Below, in pieces: positions 51,201 through 58,455 of a stretch of 58,491 bases of DNA (the first letter of the stretch is position 1; every line of letters starts with the position of its first letter). Made by a program: the position numbers and the translations under genes. Below the pieces are notes generated by a model that did not search any database, was not told the DNA's origin, and saw nothing but the letters and a program-made list of their open reading frames with translations. The stretch is from Coriobacteriaceae bacterium AM113-163 (GTDB lineage Bacteria > Actinomycetota > Coriobacteriia > Coriobacteriales > Coriobacteriaceae). The stretch is from positions 1 to 58,491 of the forward strand of contig JAQDWB010000014.1 of assembly GCA_027673765.1 (NCBI GenBank). Reading direction: 5' to 3'.

Positions 51201-53016
51201 AAAGCCCGAGCGCCCCATCCGCGTCGTCGACCAGTGGATGTACCACAGCCGCCTGTACGCCGTCGCCCGTTTTGTGACGATGCGCAACGACCTGGACCTG
51301 ATCCAGCTCAACTCTTTCGGCTGCGGTCTGGACGCCCTGACCACCGATCAGGTGCAGGAGATTCTGGAAGCCAGTGGCAAGATCTACACCGTGCTCAAGA
51401 TCGACGAGGTATCCAACCTGGGTGCCGCGCGCATCCGCATCCGCTCGCTCATGGCCGCGCTTAAGGACCAGGAGGCCGAGCGCCTGGCCGAGGCCACGGC
51501 CGCGGGCGAGGCCTACGAGCAGGGCGATGCCGCGCCGGTGGCTCCCTCCAAGGATGCCCCCGCGTTCGCGAGCCGCAAGTACACGTTCGAGGCGCAGCGT
51601 GAAAGCGCCTCGACCGCGTGGCCCAAGGTGCCCTTTACCGAGCAGATGCGCGAGGAGGGCTACACCATCCTGTGCCCGCAGATGGCGCCGATCCACTTTG
51701 ACCTGGTCAAAGAGGTGTTCCGCGGTGCCGGCTACAACTTGGAGCTGCTGCCCTCGACCGATCACGATGCCGTCGAGGCCGGCCTGCGCTACGTGAACAA
51801 TGACATTTGCTACCCGTCGATTCTGGTGACGGGCCAGATTATGGAGGCCATCGAGAGCGGTCGGTACGACCTGTCCAAGACCGCCGTGGTCATCAGCCAG
51901 ACCGGCGGCGGCTGCCGTGCCACCAACTACATCGCACTCATCCGCAAGGCCCTGCGCGAGAGTGGCCACCCCGAGATCCCGGTGATCTCGCTTTCGGCCG
52001 TGGCGCTGGGCGAGGACAACCCCGGCTTTAAGCTGACGCCGGCGCTGCTTAAGCAGGCAGTCTACGCGGTGCTCTTTGGTGACGTGATGATGCAGATGCT
52101 CTACCGCTGCCGCCCGTACGAGGCCACGCCTGGTGCCGCCAACACGCTCTATGAAGAGTACATGGCGCGTGCCCGCAAGCTGGCGCCCAAGTTTAACCGC
52201 CACAACTACACCAAGCTGTGCCGCGAGGCCATCCGCGCGTTCGACACCATGCCGCTCGTGGGCGAGGGCACCAAGCCGCGCGTGGGCGTGGTCGGTGAGA
52301 TTTTGGTCAAGTTCCATCCCACGGCTAACAACCACGTGGTCGATGTCATTGAGCGCGAGGGCTGCGAGGCCGTGGTGCCGGGCCTGCTCGACTTCTTCCT
52401 CTACTCCATGAGCAACGCCGAGCTGCAGAAAGACGAGCTGGGAAGCTCTGCTACTACGCGCGCGGGCATGCAAGCGCTCATCAAGCTCGTGGACTGGATG
52501 CGCACGCCGGTGGAGGAGATGCTCGAGAAGTCTCGCCGCTTTGAGGCGCCCGAGCGCATCGGCACCATGGCCGACAAGGCCCGTACGGTACTTTCGGTGT
52601 GCAACAACATGGGCGAGGGCTGGTTGCTCACGGCCGAGATGCTCGACCTGATCGACCATGGTGCGCCCAACATCATCTGCACGCAGCCCTTTGCGTGCCT
52701 GCCCAACCACGTGGTGGGTAAGGCTGTGATCAAGGAACTGCGCCGTCAGCACCCCGAGAGCAACATTGTCGCGGTGGACTACGACCCCGGTGCGTCCGAG
52801 GTCAACCAGCTCAACCGCATTAAGCTCATGATCAGCGTGGCCAAGGAAAACATGCGCGCCGGCAAGGGCTTTAAGCTCGAGAAGGTGGCGCCGCTCGCGA
52901 TGGACGAGGTCACCGGCCAGATGCGCGCCCACGACGGCTGCGTGAGCTGCGAGCCGGCCAGCGAGGAAGCCGTTGCGTCGGTCGCCGAGCGTCTGGGACG
53001 CGGCATTAAGAAGTAG
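48235..53016 (+). CDS. Fused acyl-CoA dehydratase activase (two ASKHA domains, DUF2229, HgdB-like)
   Basis: 1593 residues. An Ala-rich amphipathic N-terminus (~10-75) precedes two BadF/BcrA/HgdC-type ATPase domains: HLGIDVGSTTVKLAVL (near 85) with ELGGEDAKII and CAGGTGAFIDQM, and FIGIDAGSTTMKAALV (near 400) with DIGGQDMKCL and CSSGCGSFIESF. Each has the cysteines of a subunit-bridging 4Fe-4S cluster. Then CGRCSNNC (near 685), a DUF2229 domain (GIPRALNMYENYPF, from ~750) and a C-terminal 2-hydroxyglutaryl-CoA-dehydratase-like segment. Family role: ATP-driven electron injection into a radical dehydratase. Catalytic dehydratase subunits are not adjacent. GAGGAG sets ATG 48235. Confidence 0.92.
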   Translation: MSKLVEGIKDRVVAAAREAAPAAVDAAQKAATAAAEKVAEAVADAKNVAGETSVVSEPATAAEPVAAAQAPEGAIFNPEAARGNLHLGIDVGSTTVKLAVLNDDNQIVYAKYQRHHTDVRACARDLIEGAATVLPTAQMTCAITGSGGLLLSQWLGLEFVQEVIASKRAVETLIPATDVAIELGGEDAKIIYFDNGIEQRMNGTCAGGTGAFIDQMATLLHTDASGLNELAANATTIYPIASRCGVFAKTDVQPLLNEGARPEDVAASIFQAVVTQTISGLACGRPIRGNVAFLGGPLQYLSELRHRFYLTLNLDEEHRIVPQNAHLFVASGAAMAHESNKLSTFPQLIEAIDSLGDTQGAEVERLDPLFATDEDFAEFKTRHDQEVVPKGKLDGYTGRVFIGIDAGSTTMKAALVGEDGQLLHTWYGNNNGDILGTAKVIMADFYNHIPAGCTIGHVTTTGYGEALLIEALKADSGEIETVAHLRGAKAFLTGVEFILDIGGQDMKCLRVKDGVIEHIMLNEACSSGCGSFIESFAVSMNMDVRAFADAAIHAKAPVDLGSRCTVFMNSRVKQAQKEGATVGDIAAGLSYSVIKNALFKVIKLRDPKEIGSQVIVQGGTFMSDATLRAFEQLTGVHAVRPDIAGCMGAYGAALLARDRAGADGISTILSAEDIAHLTVTQKHVRCGRCSNNCQLTVNDFGGGRRFITGNRCEKGAGHKKQKTEAPNLFKKKNELLFNREVLSPDEAPRGTVGIPRALNMYENYPFWHAFFTRLGFSVQLSDQSSKKTYQAGIESMPSESVCYPAKMSHGHVMNLIDRDVDFIWMPCVRWERKEDPTAGNCYNCPIVMSYPTALALNIDEIREQNIEFLYPFVPYHDKTELKRRLYQVLAVDRVADAEAGRGRVRGPKITRSEVDAAVNAAFEADARFHEDIQTMGEEALKWVEDHGGHGIVLAGRPYHNDPEINHALPELISSFGFAVFTEDSLAHLVKPERPIRVVDQWMYHSRLYAVARFVTMRNDLDLIQLNSFGCGLDALTTDQVQEILEASGKIYTVLKIDEVSNLGAARIRIRSLMAALKDQEAERLAEATAAGEAYEQGDAAPVAPSKDAPAFASRKYTFEAQRESASTAWPKVPFTEQMREEGYTILCPQMAPIHFDLVKEVFRGAGYNLELLPSTDHDAVEAGLRYVNNDICYPSILVTGQIMEAIESGRYDLSKTAVVISQTGGGCRATNYIALIRKALRESGHPEIPVISLSAVALGEDNPGFKLTPALLKQAVYAVLFGDVMMQMLYRCRPYEATPGAANTLYEEYMARARKLAPKFNRHNYTKLCREAIRAFDTMPLVGEGTKPRVGVVGEILVKFHPTANNHVVDVIEREGCEAVVPGLLDFFLYSMSNAELQKDELGSSATTRAGMQALIKLVDWMRTPVEEMLEKSRRFEAPERIGTMADKARTVLSVCNNMGEGWLLTAEMLDLIDHGAPNIICTQPFACLPNHVVGKAVIKELRRQHPESNIVAVDYDPGASEVNQLNRIKLMISVAKENMRAGKGFKLEKVAPLAMDEVTGQMRAHDGCVSCEPASEEAVASVAERLGRGIKK

Positions 53017-53306
53017 CTTGCCCGCTATGGGCTAGATATGAGACAAACGGGTGGCAGCCGTGCCGGCTACCACCCTTTTTTACTGGATATATGTTGCGTA
53101 AATGGCCTTGCCGACGCCTTTCGTGGACTCGGATTTCGGAAGTGGGGCACAGTTTTGTGGGTGGTGAGTGGGCCACTGACTTGCCAAGAGTCTGCCGGCC
53201 CTTGTTGTTTTCTCTCGGAATACTACAAAAAACTCGGGGCTGGCCCACGCTTCCGTTCTGGCGGAATGCGATGCTGTTTTGCATAGAATTAGTACGCCCG
53301 CCATGT
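53017..53306. other. Junction between activase gene and the AT-rich island
   Basis: The first ~75 bases contain the activase terminator. The remainder shows no credible gene; GTGGGCCA/TGGCCCAC (53169 and 53241) and TCCG/CGGA near 53250 are the only inverted repeats. GC content falls towards 53300, where the low-GC LysR gene ends. Confidence 0.5.
53050..53083 (+). terminator. Intrinsic terminator of the activase gene
   Basis: GGGTGGCAGCCG-T-GCCGGCTACCACCC followed by TTTTTT. A strong, clean terminator 34 nt past the stop; the degenerate copy of the gene end at 58224-58455 lacks it. Confidence 0.92.
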
Positions 53307-54263
53307 TCAGCCGGAAAGGTCTCCTTCTTCAGCGCTTTTTAAACAGCGGGATAGCTGGCGTGCCTCAAGTTGAATGCAGCTTATCGCGTGATGAGTTTGC
53401 GCTCGGACATCGTTTGAATTTGAAGCGCAGTAAAAAGGGATTGATAATCTATCTTGTTTGCCTAGGCAAACGATTTTTGCTGGATAGCCTATCCTGATTT
53501 GAGACGTTTGCGAGGCTATGGTCAAAATAACCCCATGCTTACGAATGAGAAAATCGGACAAATTGTGCTGGTCTGCTAAGTTAATACTCTCGTAGCGGGG
53601 GAAAAGGCCCAGATGGTTAAATGCTGAGTCTATTCTTTTTCGACAATATCGAATGTCACAGGTGTTTGCAATTGGATATTGAGCCACCGCGTTTAGATTC
53701 GCTGCTGCGTGACTAGCTAATGGGTGATTGCTTTCAACGAGGAGGTTGACTTCGGCGTTCAATAAAAAATGCGATTCAAAAAGATTGGTGTCTACTTGCC
53801 CAGCGACAATCGCAATGTCGATTTGTCCGTCAAGTAGAAGGGATAAGCACGTTCCGCCGTCGTCGTATCTGGAAACAGCAAATTTACCACCGTTGTACTT
53901 TTTCGAGAGCCGGTTTAGTGTGGGCTGGTTGAACCAGCTTATGAGTATTGGTGGTAGTCCGACTGCAACGTGTGTCAAATGTGTCTGGGTTATTTTTATC
54001 TTTTCACGCGTGATTTGCGCATACGCTTGAATTCCCTCAATTGAAGCTAGTGCATCTAATGCTATAGGAAGGATTTCCTCTCCATAGTTTGTTAGATGTA
54101 GAATACTGCCTCTTTTTTCGAACAGCTTCAGACCAAGTTCAGATTCCAATGCTCGAATGCCTTTTGAAACAGCTTGCGGCGAAACGCTTAATATAGTTGC
54201 TGCATCCGAGTAATTCTGACAATCAAATACCTTTATGAAATACTGCAGCTGAACAACATTCAC
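53307..54263 (-). CDS. LysR-family regulator of the peptide island
   Basis: 318 residues. N-terminal winged HTH: MNVVQLQYFIKVFDCQNYSDAATILSVSPQAVSKGIRALE, typical of LysR, followed by a linker and a periplasmic-binding-fold effector domain (LLLDGQIDIAIVAG, LLVESNHPLA). AT-rich codon use contrasts with the neighbouring activase gene. It diverges from the two peptide genes across a 158-bp region and is the natural regulator of them. A perfect palindrome GTTTGCCTAGGCAAAC lies inside its 3' coding part (53456-53471) and a similar AAACAAGGCAAACAAATTGTTT in the promoter gap. Confidence 0.9.
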   Translation of the reverse strand: MNVVQLQYFIKVFDCQNYSDAATILSVSPQAVSKGIRALESELGLKLFEKRGSILHLTNYGEEILPIALDALASIEGIQAYAQITREKIKITQTHLTHVAVGLPPILISWFNQPTLNRLSKKYNGGKFAVSRYDDGGTCLSLLLDGQIDIAIVAGQVDTNLFESHFLLNAEVNLLVESNHPLASHAAANLNAVAQYPIANTCDIRYCRKRIDSAFNHLGLFPRYESINLADQHNLSDFLIRKHGVILTIASQTSQIRIGYPAKIVCLGKQDRLSIPFYCASNSNDVRAQTHHAISCIQLEARQLSRCLKSAEEGDLSG

Positions 54264-54316
54264 CAGAATTTCCTTAGGTTGAATTTTTAATCAGGCTAAG
54301 TGTAAATTAAAAAATG

Positions 54317-54394
54317 TTAAACAAGGCAAACAAATTGTTTCATCTAGTACAAAAAGTTATCAAACAGCTTTTGACTTTTTGACCAAAGTATAAC
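54317..54394 (+). promoter_or_regulatory. Divergent promoter region of the RiPP island
   Basis: ACAAGGCAAACAAATTGTTT (54321-54340) is a dyad of the T-N11-A type that LysR proteins bind. TTGACT (54371) and TTGACC (54379) are followed by TATAAC at 54389-54394, a good -10 whose ideal -35 position is poor. This is the picture of an activator-dependent promoter. Confidence 0.5.
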
Positions 54395-54421
54395 TAGGCC
54401 TAAAACGAGAAAGGAGCCATT

Positions 54422-54592
54422 GTGGATTGGATACAGCCAACTCAAACACCTAACGATATTGCTTTGCTATCAAGTTGGTGTCCTTGTCAGGGCGCAAAAT
54501 GTCAGGGGCGCTGTAATCCCTGGGGGATGTGTGCCGTGTACACGGGCGGGAATTGCCGCGCATTTCAACATTGCGGTATACACGTTAGCTAG
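54422..54592 (+). CDS. Cys-rich RiPP precursor peptide 1 (56 aa)
   Basis: GTG 54422 to TAG 54592, with AAAGGAG six bases upstream. The N-terminus MDWIQPTQTPNDIALLSS acts as a leader-like segment; the C-terminal core begins WCPCQGAKC and contains seven cysteines at 20, 22, 27, 31, 37, 45 and 51, with a CNPWGMC and GGNC segment. Position at the head of a radical SAM/ABC operon, the small size and shared N-terminal pattern with peptide 2 (M-[DE]-[WY]-I-Q, then T-Q-x-P) identify it as a modified-peptide precursor. It is below the length cut-off of standard ORF calls. Confidence 0.82.
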   Translation: MDWIQPTQTPNDIALLSSWCPCQGAKCQGRCNPWGMCAVYTGGNCRAFQHCGIHVS

Positions 54593-54600
54593 GAGCTTCG

Positions 54601-54765
54601 ATGGAATATATTCAAAAGCCAGTGAATACTCAGATGCCTGCTTCGTCTCGAGATATTTCTACGTGTGTGTCCTGTGCAGCGCATATTTGTTGGAGTTATT
54701 CAGGGGGAGGACCGTGTGGCCTGAGGATCTGCATTACCAAATTTTGTGGCTGGAATTACTCCTAA
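54601..54765 (+). CDS. Cys-rich RiPP precursor peptide 2 (54 aa)
   Basis: ATG 54601 to TAA 54765, eight bases after peptide 1, with AGGAG spaced six bases. N-terminus MEYIQKPVNTQMPASS, then six cysteines at 22, 25, 30, 39, 44 and 49 with intervening aromatic and Gly residues (CWSYSGGGPC, CGWNYS end). The opening M-E-Y-I-Q-K-P recalls the M-K-Y-I-x-K-P opening of clostridial Cys-rich (Clo7bot-type) precursors as I remember them. Gap to the maturase gene is 38 bp with a GGAG ribosome site. Confidence 0.82.
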   Translation: MEYIQKPVNTQMPASSRDISTCVSCAAHICWSYSGGGPCGLRICITKFCGWNYS

Positions 54766-54803
54766 TGGCAGGTTGAAATATTGAAATATGCAACGGAGTA
54801 GAA

Positions 54804-56063
54804 ATGAAACAGTCTCGCTTTAATGTAATCGATAAAGGCAATCAGCCTACGCTGGTATATAACTCTTACTCCGGCGCAATTGTTGCGTTGGATGCGGAAT
54901 ACGAGAAGGCACTATTTGCGAATGGGGCTAATGGCCCTTCGGAAATTGTCGACAATTTGATGGACGCGGGGTTGTTGGTTTCCGACGGACTTGATGAAAT
55001 CGAACATTTAAAAGAGATATCATCGGCCTGTCGCATGCAATCAAAATCACTTTCATTTACGATAGCTCCGACATTGAATTGTAATTTCAGGTGTCCGTAT
55101 TGTTATGAGGACGGCAAGCGTTATGGTTCAATGAGCGACCAGTGCGTCGATCAGGTAATAAAGCATATCAATGGCATGGCTTTAGACAATCAGGCAGAAA
55201 GTTTGCAGATTGCCTGGTATGGCGGCGAGCCTTTATTGGCGATTGAGACGGTGGAGAAGATTACGCGCGGAATCCGAAGTGATGAAATCTTATTTAACGC
55301 CAGCATGGTGACCAACGGTTATTTCTTAGATGGGAAAACGGCGGAGTTGCTTGCAAAAAATGGGGTCACGCACGTTCAGGTGACTGTCGATGGTCCGCCT
55401 GAAATACACAATCAACGAAGATGTCTTCCTTCTGGCGGTGATACGTTCAACCGTATTATCGATAACGTAAAAAGAGCTAGTGCGTACTTCAATGTCATCT
55501 TAAGAGTTAATGTTGATCCGACGAACGGTGATCAGATTGATCGCTTGATTGATTCGCTTGATCAAAAAGGTCTTCGTAATAGAGTAAAACTGTATTTAGC
55601 GGCAGTAGATGATATAAATGGGGCATGCGCTAACTCTCCGTGCTATTCAGAGGACGAATTTGCCTCGATTGAAGCATCCTGTTTGTCTCGCTACAAAATG
55701 ACGGGGTACATGGATCCGTTTCTTCCAGGCTTTAATCCGACCATATGCGGAGCCGTCAATAAATATTCAGAAGTTATTGGACCAGATGGTTCCTTATATA
55801 AATGCTGGAATGAAATAGGATATTCCGACAGAAGTTATGGCAGCATCTTTGAAAGCGTAGCGAGTAACGCATTCGAAGTTTCCAAATGGAATGCTTACGA
55901 CTTTTGTTCAGATTCAGAATGTCTTAACTGCTCGCTTCTTCCTATGTGCATGGGTGGCTGTCCCTTCACCAGGCTGTATGAAAATAAGACAAGCTGCGTA
56001 TCTGCAAGAAAGAACTGTATAAAAGTAATGAGGGCGGCCTATGATTTCAAGCATAAGAAGTGA
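54804..56063 (+). CDS. Radical SAM/SPASM peptide maturase
   Basis: 419 residues. Residues 1-80 form a peptide-recognition-like N-terminal part (NSYSGAIVALDAEYEKALF). The radical SAM site is CNFRCPYC (Cys93, Cys97, Cys100) and the SAM strand is WYGGEPLLAIE. From about residue 310 a SPASM domain has cysteines in TICGAVN, YKCWNE, DFCSDSECLNCSLLPMC, GGCPF and the final CVSARKNC, enough for two auxiliary 4Fe-4S clusters. Such enzymes form Cys-to-carbon thioether bonds in Cys-rich peptides (ranthipeptides, sactipeptides). It overlaps the exporter gene by 23 bases. Confidence 0.93.
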   Translation: MKQSRFNVIDKGNQPTLVYNSYSGAIVALDAEYEKALFANGANGPSEIVDNLMDAGLLVSDGLDEIEHLKEISSACRMQSKSLSFTIAPTLNCNFRCPYCYEDGKRYGSMSDQCVDQVIKHINGMALDNQAESLQIAWYGGEPLLAIETVEKITRGIRSDEILFNASMVTNGYFLDGKTAELLAKNGVTHVQVTVDGPPEIHNQRRCLPSGGDTFNRIIDNVKRASAYFNVILRVNVDPTNGDQIDRLIDSLDQKGLRNRVKLYLAAVDDINGACANSPCYSEDEFASIEASCLSRYKMTGYMDPFLPGFNPTICGAVNKYSEVIGPDGSLYKCWNEIGYSDRSYGSIFESVASNAFEVSKWNAYDFCSDSECLNCSLLPMCMGGCPFTRLYENKTSCVSARKNCIKVMRAAYDFKHKK

Positions 56064-57615
56064 TGCGGACTCAACGGCGCTCTTCGATTGTCTGCCATAT
56101 TTCAGACTTGGGTTTTCTTCCCAATTGCTTCTGGTTATAGTCTTCGCGTTGTGCTTAATAATATCTGGAATGATGGCTTCTGTATCCCCGCTGCTTACGA
56201 GCGCTCTGGTTGACAATATATCTAAAAAAACATCTTACGATACTATCATGATTAGCAGCGCTCTAATTGGTTTTGCGGCACTAATCGATATTGTTGTCAG
56301 TTATTTAAGCACCCTTCTTTCAATGCGGATAACGACCGTGGCTGCATACTCGATTGTTCGAAGTAAAATCGATGAGCTCGTTCGGATGCCTTTTGAGTTA
56401 TATTTTGAGCAGGAGTCAGCTGAAAAAACTCAACAAATTTGTTCAGATGCCAATACTGTGGCTTCCTTCGGATTGTCGGTGCTCCAGACGGTACTTCTTG
56501 CGGTTGTCCAGCTAGGTATCAGTTTTATTTTTCTCTATGGATGCTCCGTAGCGCTCTTTTGGGTTTCCGTGACATTTTGCATCTTGTATGCAATTGCATA
56601 TGCTTTATTCAGAAAACCGCTTTTTGTTTCAGGTCTGACCTTTAAGGAGGAGCAGTCCCTGTATTTCGGAAAAGTGGAGTCCGTACTTGCGCATCAGAGA
56701 TTTTTGTATGTTAATGTGCTATTCGAAAGAGCATTGAAATCCATAGATAGCTTTTTTTCGTCTTTGCTGCACGCCGGAGTCGCCTATCAAAGTGTCGTTT
56801 CGAGATTTCAGGCAACGGATTCCTTTGCTGCGGCTGCGTCCCAGGTGACTATTCTTTTGATTTCGGCTTTCTATGTAATGCATGGAAGCATGAGTGTAGG
56901 CCAACTTGTTGCCGTTTCGAGCTACATGGCTTTAATGCTATCTGCCGTGAGGTCAATCTACGGTATAGGTAGTAGCGTACAAGACTGCTTCTCATCGATA
57001 TCTCGTCTAAATGCCTCTAAATTGCCTTTGGCTGTTGCTGGAGAGGAGCTCTTGGAGATCGATTACATCGAACTGCATAATTTTGGTTTTACATTAAATG
57101 AAAAGTGTCTCTACAATAACTTGAATCTCAGGTTTGACAAAGGAAAGCTCTATGCTCTTGTGGGGATTAATGGCTCGGGCAAAACGAGCCTTGCGTACTT
57201 ATTAATGGGTTGTTTCAATTCGGGTTACGGTGGGGCTATTTCCTACAACGGTAAGGCCCAAGAAGAAATCAACTGCGAGCACCTTAGGCGGAATCTAGTT
57301 TCGTTTGCCGAACAAACCCCGATATCAGTAAAGGATTTTCTTAGCGATAGAAATTTTCCTTCTATCGAAAAGAAGAGGTGCGGGGGAATGTCTCCTGGGG
57401 AACTGAAACAATTGGAAATTAGGCGGGTCTTGGAAAAGAAGGCAGACGTCTATTTATTCGATGAGCCAACAGCATCACTTGATATTGCTCATAAAGAAGC
57501 TCTGATAAATGCTGTGAAGGAACTGCGCAAGCACAAGATTGTCATTGTTATTACACACGATATGGACCTAATAGCAGCTAGTGATGAGGTGGTAGAGCTT
57601 GGGAAAAGCGACTGA
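56041..57615 (+). CDS. ABC exporter (membrane plus ATPase) for the mature peptide
   Basis: 524 residues: six-helix exporter domain (about 20-310) then an ATPase domain with Walker A GINGSGKTSLA, a signature GGMSPGELKQLEIRRVL that departs from LSGGQ, Walker B DVYLFDEPTASLD and a VITHDM switch. No N-terminal C39 protease domain, so leader removal must be done elsewhere. The last codons overlap the next gene by 17 bases. Probably works as a homodimer in the membrane. Confidence 0.9.
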   Translation: MISSIRSDADSTALFDCLPYFRLGFSSQLLLVIVFALCLIISGMMASVSPLLTSALVDNISKKTSYDTIMISSALIGFAALIDIVVSYLSTLLSMRITTVAAYSIVRSKIDELVRMPFELYFEQESAEKTQQICSDANTVASFGLSVLQTVLLAVVQLGISFIFLYGCSVALFWVSVTFCILYAIAYALFRKPLFVSGLTFKEEQSLYFGKVESVLAHQRFLYVNVLFERALKSIDSFFSSLLHAGVAYQSVVSRFQATDSFAAAASQVTILLISAFYVMHGSMSVGQLVAVSSYMALMLSAVRSIYGIGSSVQDCFSSISRLNASKLPLAVAGEELLEIDYIELHNFGFTLNEKCLYNNLNLRFDKGKLYALVGINGSGKTSLAYLLMGCFNSGYGGAISYNGKAQEEINCEHLRRNLVSFAEQTPISVKDFLSDRNFPSIEKKRCGGMSPGELKQLEIRRVLEKKADVYLFDEPTASLDIAHKEALINAVKELRKHKIVIVITHDMDLIAASDEVVELGKSD

Positions 57616-58198
57616 AATAATGCGCCTGGGGGCACGTTATCTACTGGGTACGATGGTTGCTAGCGTGCCGTGGGCCATTTGGGTTATTGCAAAAGGATCT
57701 CCCGCTTGGCTGTGCTCTACAGGGGCGCTCTTTTGTGCGTTGGTAGTCTATCTTTTTGCAACTCGGGGCGCTGTTTCCCGTGATAAGACCAAGCAGCGTG
57801 GGATTCTTTTGGGATGGCAGTTCATTTTCATCGTATTTATTATTATGGCCGCCATGCTCGATATAGGTGGAAAATCAATATCCAGATGGGTATTGGTCTG
57901 TTCGGTTTCAGTTTTGCATGAGCTGTTATTTAGGTACGTATTTTTATTTGAATACACAATCGTCGGAATAGTTCGGCCGTTTTGCATAAGGGCATTTGTA
58001 CAGTCGATTCTATGGGCATTGCTTCTCGTGACTCAACAGTGTTTAATCGGGGCACCCACAAATTACATCATTGCAATGATGGGGGGCTATCTTTGTCTGG
58101 GCCTTATTTTTGCGCTGCTCGTGCGAAAAACAGGGACAGTGTGCCCGTCTCTTTTAGCCATGATGTTTCTGGATTTTATCAACCTCCTAGCTCTTTGA
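57599..58198 (+). CDS. CPBP-like membrane protein with degenerate active site
   Basis: 199 residues, about six helices. The segment LHELLFRYVFLFE matches the first CPBP motif (E-x-x-x-R kept, first Glu changed to His). The motifs that should contribute metal-binding His residues (LWALLLVTQQ; PSLLAMMFLDFIN) have none; the protein has only one His in total. I infer an inactive CPBP relative, more likely a self-immunity or export partner than a peptidase. TTG 57599 is used because GAGGTGG lies upstream; ATG 57620 is an alternative. Confidence 0.7.
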   Translation: MGKATEIMRLGARYLLGTMVASVPWAIWVIAKGSPAWLCSTGALFCALVVYLFATRGAVSRDKTKQRGILLGWQFIFIVFIIMAAMLDIGGKSISRWVLVCSVSVLHELLFRYVFLFEYTIVGIVRPFCIRAFVQSILWALLLVTQQCLIGAPTNYIIAMMGGYLCLGLIFALLVRKTGTVCPSLLAMMFLDFINLLAL

Positions 58199-58223
58199 GT
58201 TACGGACAAAATCTTCAGGTGTT

Positions 58224-58455
58224 GGCGCCATGGCCGACAAGGCCCGCACGGTGCTTTCGGTATGTAATAACATGGGCGAGGTCTGGCTGCTCACGGCCGA
58301 GATACTCGACCTGATCGATCGCGGTGCGTCCAACATCATCTGCACGCAGCCCTTCGCCTGCCTGCGATTCGGTTAGCGAGGAGGCCGTGGCATCGGTCGC
58401 AAAGCGTCTGTGACGCGGTATTAAGAAGTAGCCGACCTGCTTCGGGCTAGATGGT
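58224..58455 (+). pseudogene. Degraded second copy of the activase gene 3' end
   Basis: 58224-58368 aligns with 52559-52703 (ATGGCCGACAAGGCCCG, ACATGGGCGAGG, CATCATCTGCACGCAGCCCT and more), then jumps to the sequence aligning with 52955-53016 (TAGCGAGGAGGCCGTGGCAT, ATTAAGAAGTAG) and on past the stop (GGGCTAGAT). About 250 bp of the intact gene are missing between the two blocks, and many third positions differ. The frame is broken. It begins only 25 bp after the last gene of the peptide island. Confidence 0.88.

Noticed and set aside
49537..52932. 1131-codon minus-strand ORF opposite the activase
   Set aside because: Long antisense open frames are common in this codon usage; residues are His/Arg/Leu-rich with no recognisable domain.
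53006..53284. 92-codon minus-strand ORF in the junction
   Set aside because: Overlaps the activase terminator, composition is not protein-like and there is no ribosome site.
54804..56063. Maturase as an anaerobic sulfatase-maturating enzyme
   Set aside because: SPASM and radical SAM motifs would allow it, but there is no sulfatase nearby and two Cys-rich peptide genes directly precede it.
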